DNA from: Thiothrix caldifontis
GTDB lineage: Bacteria; Pseudomonadota; Gammaproteobacteria; Thiotrichales; Thiotrichaceae
Assembly (NCBI RefSeq): GCF_900107695.1
Contig: NZ_FNQP01000011.1
Coordinates: forward strand, 79,440 to 143,439
DNA: 64,000 bases
Direction of reading: 5' to 3'
The notes below the pieces were generated by a model. That model made no database searches. It saw only the letters and a list, made by a program, of their open reading frames with translations, and had not been told where the DNA came from. Of the stretch, positions 19,846-29,192 are shown one piece after another. Every line of letters starts with the position of its first letter. Positions within the stretch are counted from its first letter, which is position 1. The translations under genes were made by a program, and so were the position numbers.

Positions 19846-21210
19846 TTACATCACAATGTCTATCGCTTTCTCCAATCTGGCAATAGCGACCACTTTCATC
19901 CCCTCAATAGGGTGACGTGGCTTATTTCCTTTCGCTACGATGGCCTGTTTAAAACCGTGTTTAGCAGCCTCACGCAAACGCTCCTCACCGTTTGGAACTG
20001 GGCGAATCTCGCCAGCCAGCCCAACTTCTCCAAAAACTACCAGATCAGCAGGCAGAGGACGGTTGCGAAAACTTGAGAGAGCCGCCAACAACAATGATAA
20101 ATCAGCAGCGGTTTCTGAAATCTTAACACCACCGACAACATTTATGAATACGTCTTGGTCAAACATTGAAATTCCGGCGTGGCGATGTAGCACGGCAAGT
20201 AGCATGGCAAGGCGGTTTTGTTCTAAGCCCAAGGTGACACGGCGGGGCACAGCACCGTGACTTTGGTCAACCAGTGCCTGCACTTCCACCATCAGTGGAC
20301 GTGTACCTTCGCGAGTCACCATGATGACACTGCCGGATACGGGTTCTTCGTGGCGTGAAAGAAAAATGGCGGAAGGGTTGCTGACGCCTTTCAAGCCTTG
20401 TTCTGTCATGGCAAATACGCCAAGTTCGTTGACTGCGCCAAAACGGTTTTTGACGGCGCGAATAATGCGGTAGCGTCCGCCTGGGTCGCCTTCAAAATAG
20501 AGTACGGTGTCAACCATGTGTTCGAGAACCCGCGGCCCTGCGAGTGTGCCCTCCTTTGTGACGTGACCGACGAGAAACATAGCGGTATTCGTTTGTTTGG
20601 CAAAACGCACCAGTTTGGCGGCAGATTCACGAATTTGGCTGACTGAACCGGGAGCTGCTTGCAAACTATCGGTGAACACAGTTTGAATGGAGTCGATAAC
20701 CATCAGATGTGGTTTTTCTTGCGATACGAGGCTTAGGATGTTTTCTACACAGGTTTCTGTCAGTAAACGCAGGTGGTCGCTGGGTAGACCTAAACGGCGG
20801 GCGCGCAGCCCCACTTGTTGCAAGGATTCTTCGCCAGTGACGTATAGACTTTTTAGTTCAGGCAAGGTTGCAAGCGTTTGCAGCAGGATCGTGGACTTAC
20901 CAATGCCGGGATCACCACCGATCAGGACAACTGAGCCTGTCATTAAACCGCCACCCAGTACGCGATCCAGTTCGGGTTGATGTGTAAGAATGCGTGGTGC
21001 TTCACTTAAACTGACTTCGTTTAAGGAGCGAATGACTGCTTGTTCCCCTGCATATCCGCCTGCACGGTTGTTTTGTGTGTTTTTACTAGCAGGAAAACTT
21101 AGCATTTCTTCTAACGTGTTCCACGCGCCACAGTCGCTGCATTGTCCGCTCCATTTGTTGTGTAGGCCGCCGCAAGCCGTACAATGGTATTGAAGTTTGG
21201 CCTTACTCAT
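19846..21210 (-). CDS. radA: RadA, DNA repair ATPase
   Basis: RecA-like protein that extends D-loops in homologous recombination. 454 residues: an N-terminal zinc finger with two CxxC pairs (CTACGG, CSDCG), Walker A GGDPGIGKST (about residues 98-107), the RadA-specific KNRFG motif (about 256), and a Lon-protease-like C-terminal domain (VGGVKISETAADLSLLLA). The ATG overlaps the end of corB by 8 bp, so it is the last gene of a ypjD-corB-radA unit. Confidence 0.96.
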   Translation of the reverse strand: MSKAKLQYHCTACGGLHNKWSGQCSDCGAWNTLEEMLSFPASKNTQNNRAGGYAGEQAVIRSLNEVSLSEAPRILTHQPELDRVLGGGLMTGSVVLIGGDPGIGKSTILLQTLATLPELKSLYVTGEESLQQVGLRARRLGLPSDHLRLLTETCVENILSLVSQEKPHLMVIDSIQTVFTDSLQAAPGSVSQIRESAAKLVRFAKQTNTAMFLVGHVTKEGTLAGPRVLEHMVDTVLYFEGDPGGRYRIIRAVKNRFGAVNELGVFAMTEQGLKGVSNPSAIFLSRHEEPVSGSVIMVTREGTRPLMVEVQALVDQSHGAVPRRVTLGLEQNRLAMLLAVLHRHAGISMFDQDVFINVVGGVKISETAADLSLLLAALSSFRNRPLPADLVVFGEVGLAGEIRPVPNGEERLREAAKHGFKQAIVAKGNKPRHPIEGMKVVAIARLEKAIDIVM

Positions 21211-22492
21211 CGCTGTCTGCTGTTTTACGTTGAATTTTAGGGTGAATGATCAAGGTTTTGACTGCATTGTTCCGAGTTTTGCGAATTTCCAAGGGGTAAT
21301 CGTCGATTAGCATAGTCATCCCCGGTACGGGAATAGATTCAAGGTATTCCAAAATGAGGCCGTTAATGGTGTTGGCTTCTTCTGAGGTGAAGTTGCTACC
21401 TAACTCGCGGTTAATGTCGCGGATAGGGATGCTGCCATCCACCCAGTAACAGCCATCTTCCATGCGTCGAATTTCACGGGATTGACTACTTGGTACGGTT
21501 GAGAATTCACCGACAATTTCTTCCAGAATGTCCTCTAGGGCGACTAAGCCACGAATTTCACCATATTCGTCGACCACTAGTGCAATGCGACGGTTTTCTG
21601 TTTTGAAGTTCAGTAATTGCTGCGTCAGCGCTGTGCTTTCAGGGATGTAGTAGGCGGGGCGAATACTGGCTTCGAAGCGTTCCCTATCCAAATGCCCGTC
21701 ACGGAATAGCGGCAAGAGTTTGCGCAAGTGTACGAAGCCGATGACATTATCAAGGCTTTCACGGTAAACCAACAAGCGCGTGAAATTGCTGTTGATAATC
21801 TGCTCTTCTAGTTCATTCCAATCGTCGTCCAGATCCAATCCGACCAGTTGGCTGCGGGGAATCATGATGTCCTCCACCGTGGTACTTTCCATATCCATGA
21901 CCCGCAACAGCATATCAAGGTGTGTTTGGGGGATGTGAGTTCCGGCTGAACTGACTACTGTGCGTAACTCCTCATGGCTGAGCGCGACACGACTGGTTTC
22001 ATCGCTGGTTGCCCCGAATAGTTTTAATAAGCTGTTAGTAATGAGATTCAGTAGAAAAATGAAAGGCCACATGATTTTCATCATGGCTGAGTAAATACGT
22101 GATGCAATAAATGCAATTGGCTCTGGGTGCATCGCAGCAAGAGTTTTCGGGGTGATTTCACCGAAAATCAGCAGGAGGAAGGTCAAAATGCCGGTTGCAA
22201 TGGCCAGCCCGGCATCACCAAATAAACGCAAGCCTAGCAAGGTCGCCAATTGGGTAATCAGAATATTGACGAAGTTATTACCGAGCAAAATCAAGCTAAT
22301 TAAGCGGTCAGGGCGATTCAACAGCTTTTGAGCTAAAACTGCTCCAGTATGCCCTTTTTCAGCTTGATGCTTGAGTTTGTAACGATTAAGGGACATTAAT
22401 GCTGTTTCAGAGCCAGAGAAGAAGGCAGACAGTAGAAACAGAATAAATAGAGCGAAGAACAGAATGCCTAATGGTATCTCATTAATATTCAT
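21203..22492 (-). CDS. corB: CorB/YfjD-like CNNM-family membrane protein with CBS domains
   Basis: 429 residues: an N-terminal DUF21/CNNM membrane domain (first ~140 residues, with FSGSETALMSLNR and FGEITPKTLA motifs), a CBS-domain pair (about 205-330), and a C-terminal CorC_HlyC domain (about 340-420). The CNNM/CorC family is linked to Mg2+/Co2+ export. Its neighbour is ypjD and ffh is divergent, the same set as the E. coli yfjD-ypjD-ffh locus, which supports this orthologue. It ends 8 bp inside radA. Confidence 0.88.
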   Translation of the reverse strand: MNINEIPLGILFFALFILFLLSAFFSGSETALMSLNRYKLKHQAEKGHTGAVLAQKLLNRPDRLISLILLGNNFVNILITQLATLLGLRLFGDAGLAIATGILTFLLLIFGEITPKTLAAMHPEPIAFIASRIYSAMMKIMWPFIFLLNLITNSLLKLFGATSDETSRVALSHEELRTVVSSAGTHIPQTHLDMLLRVMDMESTTVEDIMIPRSQLVGLDLDDDWNELEEQIINSNFTRLLVYRESLDNVIGFVHLRKLLPLFRDGHLDRERFEASIRPAYYIPESTALTQQLLNFKTENRRIALVVDEYGEIRGLVALEDILEEIVGEFSTVPSSQSREIRRMEDGCYWVDGSIPIRDINRELGSNFTSEEANTINGLILEYLESIPVPGMTMLIDDYPLEIRKTRNNAVKTLIIHPKIQRKTADSDE

Positions 22493-22494
22493 GG

Positions 22495-23298
22495 TTATTT
22501 TACTAGGAACTCCAGCACGAATTTGCTACCAAAAAAAGCCAGCATTAAAATGAAAAAGCCACTGAGTGTCCAGCGAATAGCGATACGCCCCCGCCAGCCG
22601 TATTGCCAATGTCCAATGAGTAGCGTGGTGAAGATTATCCAAGCCACCATAGACAAAATGGTTTTGTGAGCCAAGTGTTGTGCAAACAGGTTATCGACAT
22701 ACAAAGCACCGCTCAATAAACCAAATGACAGCAAAATGACGCCCAGCACTATCAGTTTGAACAATAGTGCTTCCATATCCAGCAAGGGAGGCAGAGTACG
22801 CACCAAGCCACCCGGTTGGTGATTGTGCAGGTGGCGATTTTGCAGAGCAAGCAGTAGCGCCTGTAAAGCAGCTAAAGTCAAGATGCTATAAGCCAATAAG
22901 GAAGTAAAAATGTGCACCCCTAAACCATTGTTCAAGTTAATCACTGCTGTTTGAGTGGGATTCAATAATGGCAGCAACATCGCGCTTAAGGTAAATGGCA
23001 CCACTAAAATTCCTAATGTTTCCAATGGACGTTTTAGCATGGTGAAAAACAGTAGTAAATTACACAACCACATGACGATAGAACTAGCAGAGGCAAAGCT
23101 AATCGATACCCCATCTGCTTGCCCAATGTGATGTAATATGCTTCCGCCATGCAATAGTAACGCAATGACCCACAGCACAACCAATACACCGCGATGTTTA
23201 GGTGAGCGGGTTTGCAAGCGATCCCTCAAGCGTACCCCTATCAGTAGCCAAGTCGTCACCCATGCTAGAGTCGCGAACAGGTTAAGTATTATTGTCAT
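22495..23298 (-). CDS. ypjD: YpjD-like CcsA-type inner-membrane protein
   Basis: 267 residues with about eight hydrophobic segments, resembling the cytochrome c assembly (CcsA/CcmC-like) membrane fold. His residues sit in segments such as ALLLHGGSILHHIG and in FAQHLAHKTILSMVAW. The usual heme-handling Trp-rich motif is not obvious, and the E. coli homologue's function is not settled. It starts a minus-strand unit with corB and radA, and its start is about 130 bp from the divergent ffh. Confidence 0.83.
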   Translation of the reverse strand: MTIILNLFATLAWVTTWLLIGVRLRDRLQTRSPKHRGVLVVLWVIALLLHGGSILHHIGQADGVSISFASASSIVMWLCNLLLFFTMLKRPLETLGILVVPFTLSAMLLPLLNPTQTAVINLNNGLGVHIFTSLLAYSILTLAALQALLLALQNRHLHNHQPGGLVRTLPPLLDMEALLFKLIVLGVILLSFGLLSGALYVDNLFAQHLAHKTILSMVAWIIFTTLLIGHWQYGWRGRIAIRWTLSGFFILMLAFFGSKFVLEFLVK

Positions 23299-23430
23299 TA
23301 CTCAAATAGATTTCGTATGTTAAGTCATCAATTTTCAGGAATACGTTCTTGTTTCGGGAACGCATTCACTGTTGCTTTAATGCTATGATAGCAACTTGTG
23401 CCTGAATGGGACTAGCAAGAAGTCAAAATC

Positions 23431-24816
23431 ATGTTCGAGAATTTAAGTGAACGTCTTTCGCAGACGGTAAAAAAACTACGCGGTCAAGCTCGTTTGACCG
23501 ATGAAAATATTAAAGATGCCCTGCGTGATGTGCGAATGGCACTGTTGGAAGCGGATGTGGCGCTGCCGGTGGTGCGTGAATTCACCAATCGGGTGCGTGA
23601 ACGGGCGATTGGGCAAGAGGTATTGGAAAGTCTTAGCCCCGGTCAAGCCTTGATTAAAGTGGTCAACGACGAGTTAGTTGATCTCATGGGCAAGGCGAAT
23701 GAAAGCTTGTCTTTGAACGCTCAGCCCCCCGCAGTCATTTTGATGGCAGGTCTACAGGGTGCTGGTAAAACCACGACAGTTGGTAAATTAACGCGTTTCT
23801 TGAAAGAGCGTCAGAATAAGTCCGTGATGGTGGCGAGTTGCGATGTTTACCGTCCTGCTGCGATTAAACAGCTTGAAACCATCGCAGGGCAAACGGGCGG
23901 GGTTTTCTTTCCCAGTGAGGTAGCGCAAAAGCCAGTTGAGATTGCTAAAGCCGCAATAGCACAAGCGAAGCTTAAGTATATGGATGTGCTGATCATTGAC
24001 ACCGCAGGGCGCTTGCACGTTGATGCGGATATGATGGCAGAAATCCAAGCGATTCATGCGGCTGTGAACCCGGTTGAAACTCTGTTCGTCGTGGATAGTA
24101 TGACGGGGCAGGATGCCGCTAATACTGCCAAAGCATTTGGTGATGCCTTGCCGTTGACGGGGGTGGTGTTAACGAAGGCGGATGGGGATGCACGGGGTGG
24201 TGCGGCCTTATCGGTGCGGTACATCACGGGCAAACCGATTAAGTTCATCGGGATGGGCGAAAAGCTGGATGCTTTGGAGCCTTTCCATCCAGAACGTATG
24301 GCCTCGCGTATTTTGGGTATGGGCGATGTGCTAAGTTTGATCGAAGAAGCCCAGCGTCAGGTTGACCATAAGAAAGCGGCACAATTGGCCAAAAAGCTTA
24401 ACAAAGGTAAATCTTTCGATTTTGAAGATTTGCGTGACCAAATGTTACAAATGCAAAAAATGGGTGGTATGGCTGGCTTGATGGATAAATTGCCGGGCAT
24501 GGGGAATTTACCCGCTAACGTTAAAGATCAGGCTAATGATAAAGAAGTGCGTCGTATGATCGCGATCATTAATTCGATGACGTTGGAGGAGCGGCGCAAC
24601 CCTGATATCATCAAGGCTTCGCGCAAACGTAGAATCGCAGCTGGTTGTGGGTTACAGGTGCAAGATGTTAACCGTTTGCTTAAGCAGCACTTGCAGATGA
24701 GTAAAATGATGAAGCAGTTTTCAAAAGGTGGTTTGCGCAAGCTGATGGGGGGTATGAAAGGAAAGTTACCGATGGGAGGGGGGGGATTTCCTCCTATGGG
24801 AGGCTTTCCAGGGTAG
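23431..24816 (+). CDS. ffh: Ffh, signal recognition particle GTPase
   Basis: Protein part of SRP; binds 4.5S RNA and signal sequences of inner-membrane proteins. 461 residues in N-G-M order: helical N domain (1-85), G domain with P-loop GLQGAGKTTT (about 107-116), the DTAGR motif and TKADGDARGG, then a Met-rich M domain (from about 330) with the RRIAAGCGLQVQDVNRLLKQ RNA-binding segment and a Gly/Met-rich tail. It normally heads rpsP-rimM-trmD-rplS; here four additional genes lie between ffh and rpsP. Confidence 0.98.
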   Translation: MFENLSERLSQTVKKLRGQARLTDENIKDALRDVRMALLEADVALPVVREFTNRVRERAIGQEVLESLSPGQALIKVVNDELVDLMGKANESLSLNAQPPAVILMAGLQGAGKTTTVGKLTRFLKERQNKSVMVASCDVYRPAAIKQLETIAGQTGGVFFPSEVAQKPVEIAKAAIAQAKLKYMDVLIIDTAGRLHVDADMMAEIQAIHAAVNPVETLFVVDSMTGQDAANTAKAFGDALPLTGVVLTKADGDARGGAALSVRYITGKPIKFIGMGEKLDALEPFHPERMASRILGMGDVLSLIEEAQRQVDHKKAAQLAKKLNKGKSFDFEDLRDQMLQMQKMGGMAGLMDKLPGMGNLPANVKDQANDKEVRRMIAIINSMTLEERRNPDIIKASRKRRIAAGCGLQVQDVNRLLKQHLQMSKMMKQFSKGGLRKLMGGMKGKLPMGGGGFPPMGGFPG

Positions 24817-25012
24817 CTATATTAGGTTTTTTTGATATTTCTGACGACCATTAGGAAAATTTACGCTAAGATGGGTTTGCCTAGTGAATTGTCTGGTTGT
24901 ATGATGCGCAGCATCCAGAAAATTCATGGCCTGGATTAAGACCTATGTTAGCATCAACTCTGGTGTTGCAAGGTTTCCCTTTCCGAATCAACTGTTTAGA
25001 GAGTTTTATATT

Positions 25013-25273
25013 ATGAAAATCAAATCTCAAGTGGCTATCGCTGGTCTGTTGTTCGCTGGTTTGCTGACAACAGGTTGCCAACAAATGGGTCAACAAACTT
25101 CTCAGCAGGCAGCTCCTGAAGCACCTGCTGTTGTTGCTCCTGCTGCACCTGTTGCTCCTGTGCGTCAAGCTCCAGCTCCAGTAGTTCCTAAAGTTAAAGC
25201 TAAAGGCAACTATAAAGGTCCAGTTGTTATGGATCCTGCTTCTCAAGGTGCAATGCAGCAATATCAGAAGTAA
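25013..25273 (+). CDS. Small lipoprotein, paralogue 1
   Basis: 86-residue predicted lipoprotein. ATG 25013 gives a signal peptide with lipobox LLTTGC (Cys about residue 22); the frame is open upstream but those residues are not signal-like. The mature part is Gln-rich, then an Ala/Pro/Val linker, then a basic segment PKVKAKGNYKGPVV and an MQQYQK ending. Both ends are nearly the same as in the next lipoprotein, so they are recent paralogues. A strong terminator follows. I do not recognise the family; a cell-envelope location is inferred from the lipobox. Confidence 0.8.
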   Translation: MKIKSQVAIAGLLFAGLLTTGCQQMGQQTSQQAAPEAPAVVAPAAPVAPVRQAPAPVVPKVKAKGNYKGPVVMDPASQGAMQQYQK

Positions 25274-25606
25274 TCTGGCATTTAGCATAAAAGCGCTATT
25301 CCTTTTGTTAGGCTAGCATCGGAAAAGCCTCTTGTATTTTCAAGAGGCTTTTTTTTATTGGCAAATAACATAATATCTTATTCTTTAATAAAATATTTTT
25401 TGTTTGAACCTTTCTGATGTTTGATGCAACCTACCAAGAGGGCTTAAAAATTAGCCCTAATGAATTAACACTTGTGGGAATCTAATAGTTCTGACAGTTT
25501 TTTGTGGTAATTCATGCTAAATTCATCCATGTGTGTGGTAAAGAAACCCCTTGAGTTTTACTGCACAGTATGTGCTTTCCTTAAACAATCTAAAGAGACC
25601 AAGACG
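25274..25606. other. Gap between the two lipoprotein genes
   Basis: 333 bp without a gene. It holds the intrinsic terminator of paralogue 1 (25323-25357), an AT-rich stretch, a small hairpin with arms AGGGCT (25439-25444) and AGCCCT (25453-25458), and presumably the promoter of paralogue 2, for which I see no convincing -35/-10 pair. Confidence 0.6.
25323..25357 (+). terminator. Intrinsic terminator after lipoprotein 1
   Basis: A 12-bp perfect stem (25323-25334 with 25341-25352) and 6-base loop are followed by an unbroken T-run. Confidence 0.92.
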
Positions 25607-25963
25607 ATGAAAATCAAATCTCAACTGACACTTGCAGCTATGTTTGCTGCTGCTATGTTTGCAACTGGTTGCCAACAAATGAGCCAACAGACTGCACAGC
25701 AAGCAGCCCCTGCTACAACTGAAACGCCAGCCGCAACTACTACGCCAGCCGCTGGTGAACACTGCCATGACGAAGCGCCTTCTTGCGCTAACAAGTGCCA
25801 CAGCCATCCCGGTGCTACCCCTGGCCACAAGCACGTTTATGGTTGTGTTGCTGGTCAAGGCCAGCGTCCTGTGGTTCCTAAAGTAAAGGCTAAAGGTAAC
25901 TATAAAGGCGCAGTTTCCATGGATCAATCTTCCAAAGCTGTCATGCAGCAATACCAGAAGTAA
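25607..25963 (+). CDS. Small lipoprotein, paralogue 2, with Cys/His-rich insert
   Basis: 118-residue predicted lipoprotein from ATG 25607. Signal peptide and lipobox FATGC match paralogue 1 (both start MKIKSQ), and the C-terminal block PVVPKVKAKGNYKG and MQQYQK ending are shared. The difference is a Thr/Ala/Pro linker and a Cys/His-rich insert (about residues 52-85) with EHCHDEAPSCANKCHSH and GHKHVYGC: four Cys and several His, suggesting metal or heme binding. No exact CxxCH motif is present. A strong terminator follows. Function unknown. Confidence 0.8.
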   Translation: MKIKSQLTLAAMFAAAMFATGCQQMSQQTAQQAAPATTETPAATTTPAAGEHCHDEAPSCANKCHSHPGATPGHKHVYGCVAGQGQRPVVPKVKAKGNYKGAVSMDQSSKAVMQQYQK

Positions 25964-26009
25964 TCCATGATTGTAGCTGATGCAGGACATCAGTAATTGG
26001 TATGATGTG

Positions 26010-26046
26010 AAACTGCCTGATTACAGTGTGATCAGGCAGTTTTTTA
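26010..26046 (+). terminator. Intrinsic terminator after lipoprotein 2
   Basis: A 12-bp perfect stem (26010-26021 with 26031-26042), 9-base loop and T-run. Confidence 0.9.
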
Positions 26047-26191
26047 TTGAAATTCTTGATAAGTCGAACTACTCTAGTATCCTTCGGGAACTTATGGGCA
26101 CATTTCCTATCCTAACTATGCATGGGGATAGCCTGTCGGGCGTCTGTTTATTTAGTGTTCTTCTTATGAACCATATCAAGTTGTAAACTTC

Positions 26192-27427
26192 ATGAAAAAA
26201 GCGTTGATTCTGGCATGGTTGCTAGCAGTGGTTTCATTTGTACCTTCGTTTGCTGTCGCAGCAGTATGGCCTAGTGAAAATGTGTGGGATGATGTTTGGG
26301 AGGAGCGTTATCACCAGTGGGTACGCACAGCGTGGAAAGATGATATTTTCATGGATCCTGCGAAACCAATTTATTATAAATTTGAAAATGATTGTGCTGA
26401 TGCGGTGTACGCTATGCGTCTCATCTTCGCGTTCGAGCACCGTTTACCTTTTGTCGTGGGCAACCGTGACAAGGCTGGACGCACGATTAGTAACGATCTG
26501 TCTACGTGGGATAATTTGTCGCCTGATCAACGTGTCCGCCGGTTTATGGATTATGTCGCTGACATGACCAGTACCGTGTCATTGCGTAATGATACTTACC
26601 CAATTGCTTTACATGATATTAAGCCCGGCGATATTTACGTGGCACCCGGTGTGCATTCTTATCAAATTGTGGATGTGACTGACGCAGGTATCGCTGAAGT
26701 TATGGCTTCTACCACACCTAAACAAGCACGTTATTTACTGCGTACCCCATCTTTTCCGTTTTATGTGCCGGAAGATAAGCAGTTCGGCGATGGCTATCGT
26801 CGCTTTAAGCAACCACAAAATATTATGAAATCAGCTATGCAACAGCCGGGCTATAGTGAAGAGCAGTTCCATCTGGCTGCCGAAGTTGCTTATGATTACG
26901 TAAAATATACCGATGTTATCGCAGGCAAACTGGCAAAACGCCCGGAAACGTCTGATGAAAAAACGCAGCGTTTACTATTAGCGTTATGTATGTATGCGAA
27001 TGATCGTGCAGTTTATGTCTATGATGCATTGTGGTACTTGCAAAAAATTCGGGGTGAGGGGAGGCGTTGTATGAATGCCCGTGAGTATGATGATCATTCA
27101 ACACCGGGGCGTGATAAGCGTCTAGTCTTATTCTTTAGTTCCATCCGCCATCATTTAGATCGTGTTGGTCGTTTTGACCCGCGTTCTCAACCTGCACGCT
27201 GGGCAAAAGCGGTTTTCGCTAATGATCAGCCGCCACCGCAAGAATTAAAAAGCCTCAATGATTTTTGCATGGTACAGATGACATTGGGAGAAGAGTATTA
27301 CATGACACTGCGTGAGTTGCGTCAAAATGTGGAAGCTGGAAGCTTGGTTTCTGATCCACATGCACCTTTGCCTTTCCGTTGGGGAGTAGTAAAAGAGCCT
27401 TACCGTGCAGATTGCCCTACTTATTAA
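26192..27427 (+). CDS. Secreted protein of unrecognised family, possible papain/NlpC-like fold
   Basis: 411 residues with a clear Sec signal peptide (cleavage after about residue 23, SFAVAA). I do not recognise the family. The first half has a Cys in an ENDCADAVYAMR context (about residue 68) and a later HDIKPGDIYVAPGVHSYQIVDV segment (about 143-163): Cys in a helix followed by a PGD turn and His on a strand is the pattern of NlpC/P60-type cysteine peptidases, like the DUF1287 protein encoded next. The second half is helical and charged, with Cys residues that could form disulfides. No good ribosome-binding site is visible. A periplasmic role is inferred. Confidence 0.7.
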   Translation: MKKALILAWLLAVVSFVPSFAVAAVWPSENVWDDVWEERYHQWVRTAWKDDIFMDPAKPIYYKFENDCADAVYAMRLIFAFEHRLPFVVGNRDKAGRTISNDLSTWDNLSPDQRVRRFMDYVADMTSTVSLRNDTYPIALHDIKPGDIYVAPGVHSYQIVDVTDAGIAEVMASTTPKQARYLLRTPSFPFYVPEDKQFGDGYRRFKQPQNIMKSAMQQPGYSEEQFHLAAEVAYDYVKYTDVIAGKLAKRPETSDEKTQRLLLALCMYANDRAVYVYDALWYLQKIRGEGRRCMNAREYDDHSTPGRDKRLVLFFSSIRHHLDRVGRFDPRSQPARWAKAVFANDQPPPQELKSLNDFCMVQMTLGEEYYMTLRELRQNVEAGSLVSDPHAPLPFRWGVVKEPYRADCPTY

Positions 27428-27551
27428 GGTTAGGTGTTCTTTTATCGGGCTAAACTGGCGTTCTATTTGGTATTGTTATAAAAATTATTAGAATTATTGA
27501 TTGTTTCGGTGGGTCTGTTTATTGGGGATATCAGGATCAGGAGTGGGGTAA

Positions 27552-28253
27552 ATGAGTAGTGTTTTTGATATGCCGAGCTTGTCAAAATGGGGAGTGCCTG
27601 TCATTTTGACAGGTGTACTGATGCTGGCTGGGTGCTCAGTACAGCAAGCATCCCCTGATGTGAAGCGTTCTGCCTCGGCTCGGAGCAATGTGGCAACACC
27701 AGAGCGCTTGTCGTATGCTGCGCTGGATCGCTTGCGGCATCGTGTTGTTTATGATGGACGTTATATTCCGATTAGTTACCCGAATGGCGATGTCCCTGCT
27801 AATGTGGGGGTATGTACCGATACGGTTATTCGCTCTTATCGCAAGTTAGGTGTTGATCTTCAGCGTTTAGTGCATGAGGATATGGCTCGTAATTTTTACG
27901 CTTATCCTAATTTGCCAAAGTGGGGTTTGAGTCGGCCTGATCCTAATATTGATCATCGTCGGGTTCATAATCTGAAGGCTTTTTTCCAGCGCCACGGGGC
28001 AAATGTGCCAGTGACCGGCAGTCCGGCAGACTATCGTCCTGGTGATTTGGTTACGTGGAGTTTGGGCGGTGATCAAGAGCATATTGGAATTGTGGTCAAC
28101 CGCAAGTCACCTACTGACCCACGACGCCATTTAGTTGTGCACAATATTGCTGAAGGCGAAAAAATTGAAGATGTACTGTTTACTATGCCAATCACGGGGC
28201 ATTACCGTTATTTTCCCGGTAATACAGGGTTAAAATACGTTTCTACTCAGTAG
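27552..28253 (+). CDS. DUF1287 family lipoprotein
   Basis: 233 residues with a lipoprotein signal (lipobox MLAGC, Cys about 29). The mature part matches DUF1287: YDGRYIPISYPNGDVPANVGVCTDTVIRSYRKLGVDLQ, with the conserved Cys-Thr-Asp, then NIDHRRVHNLKAFF, RPGDLVTW and EHIGIVV. The Cys plus HIG His are the expected catalytic pair of an NlpC/P60-like fold. The family includes E. coli YijF; its substrate is not something I can state. It lies 124 bp after the preceding secreted protein and is followed by a terminator. Confidence 0.87.
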   Translation: MSSVFDMPSLSKWGVPVILTGVLMLAGCSVQQASPDVKRSASARSNVATPERLSYAALDRLRHRVVYDGRYIPISYPNGDVPANVGVCTDTVIRSYRKLGVDLQRLVHEDMARNFYAYPNLPKWGLSRPDPNIDHRRVHNLKAFFQRHGANVPVTGSPADYRPGDLVTWSLGGDQEHIGIVVNRKSPTDPRRHLVVHNIAEGEKIEDVLFTMPITGHYRYFPGNTGLKYVSTQ

Positions 28254-28283
28254 ATGTCATTGATAGAATAGTACCTTACACTG

Positions 28284-28312
28284 AAGCCCCCTATTGCTTG
28301 GGGGCTTTTTTG
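28284..28312 (+). terminator. Intrinsic terminator after DUF1287 gene
   Basis: AAGCCCCC (28284-28291) pairs with GGGGGCTT (28300-28307), 8-base loop, then a T-run. It separates this gene from the rpsP operon. Confidence 0.92.
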
Positions 28313-28334
28313 TGGGTAAGTAGTTAATCAATAC

Positions 28335-28362
28335 TTCACTTTTTCTGAAATTAACGTAGAAT
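28335..28362 (+). promoter_or_regulatory. Candidate rpsP operon promoter
   Basis: TTCACT (28335-28340), a 16-bp spacer and TAGAAT (28357-28362), followed at once by a GC-rich TTGCGCG discriminator as is common in growth-rate-controlled ribosomal promoters. Starts about 60 bp before rpsP. Confidence 0.55.
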
Positions 28363-28424
28363 TGCGCGTTTACTTCGGGCAGCACCGGTTGCTTCGTATT
28401 AACTGAATTTTGTAAGGTCTTCAA

Positions 28425-28679
28425 ATGGTCAATATTCGTCTGGCTAGAGGTGGTGCGAAAAAGCATCCATTTTACCATATTGTTGTGAGCGACAAGCGTA
28501 AGCCGCGTGACAGTGGTTACATTGAACGTATCGGCTACTTCAACCCTGTTGCTCGTGGTCAAGAGATTCGTCTGCACATTGAACAAGATCGTGTAGCTTA
28601 CTGGGTAGCATGTGGCGCACAGCCTACTGAGCGTGTTGCCAAGCTTCTGAAAGAAGCTACAGAAACGGTGGCGGCGTAA
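28425..28679 (+). CDS. rpsP: 30S ribosomal protein S16
   Basis: 84 residues beginning [21 protein letters not shown], with the S16 blocks [20 protein letters not shown] (seen as [16 protein letters not shown]) and a C-terminal [10 protein letters not shown] helix. Binds 16S rRNA in early 30S assembly. First gene of the rpsP-rimM-trmD-rplS operon; rimM begins 6 bp later. Confidence 0.98.
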   Translation: MVNIRLARGGAKKHPFYHIVVSDKRKPRDSGYIERIGYFNPVARGQEIRLHIEQDRVAYWVACGAQPTERVAKLLKEATETVAA

Positions 28680-28685
28680 ATCATT

Positions 28686-29192
28686 ATGTCCCAACCGGAC
28701 ATTGTGACACTTGGTAAGATTTCTGCTGCGTTTGGCATTAAAGGTTGGGTCAAAGTATTTTCACACACACACCACTTGGATGGGATTCTAGGCTATAAAC
28801 CTTGGTTCTTGAAAGTGGCTGGTGAGTGGCAGCCTTGCAAATTGCTCAATGGGCAAATTCAGGGTAAAGGTATTGTTGCCCAACTTGATGGTGTTGTTGA
28901 TCGTACCCAAGCTGAAAAGTTAATAGGTTGTGAGATTGGTGTGCCGCGTAGCTGCTTACATCCGTTAGATACCGGTGAATACTACTGGGCTGATTTAATT
29001 GGCATGGAAGTTGTAACTATTGATGGTGTGTTATTAGGTACGGTTGATCATTTGTTTGAAACGGGTGCTAATGATGTTTTAGTGGTACAAGGTGAGCGGG
29101 AACGTTTACTTCCTTGGGTGCTGGATACATTTATTAAGTCGGTTTCACTGAATGAAAAGCGTATTGTGGTAGACTGGGATCCTGATTTTTAA
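28686..29192 (+). CDS. rimM: RimM, 16S rRNA processing / 30S maturation factor
   Basis: 168 residues. N-terminal RimM domain with [20 protein letters not shown] and a C-terminal PRC-barrel-like domain with [13 protein letters not shown] and [13 protein letters not shown]. It helps mature the 30S head around S19. The TAA stop overlaps the trmD ATG by one base. Confidence 0.96.
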   Translation: MSQPDIVTLGKISAAFGIKGWVKVFSHTHHLDGILGYKPWFLKVAGEWQPCKLLNGQIQGKGIVAQLDGVVDRTQAEKLIGCEIGVPRSCLHPLDTGEYYWADLIGMEVVTIDGVLLGTVDHLFETGANDVLVVQGERERLLPWVLDTFIKSVSLNEKRIVVDWDPDF

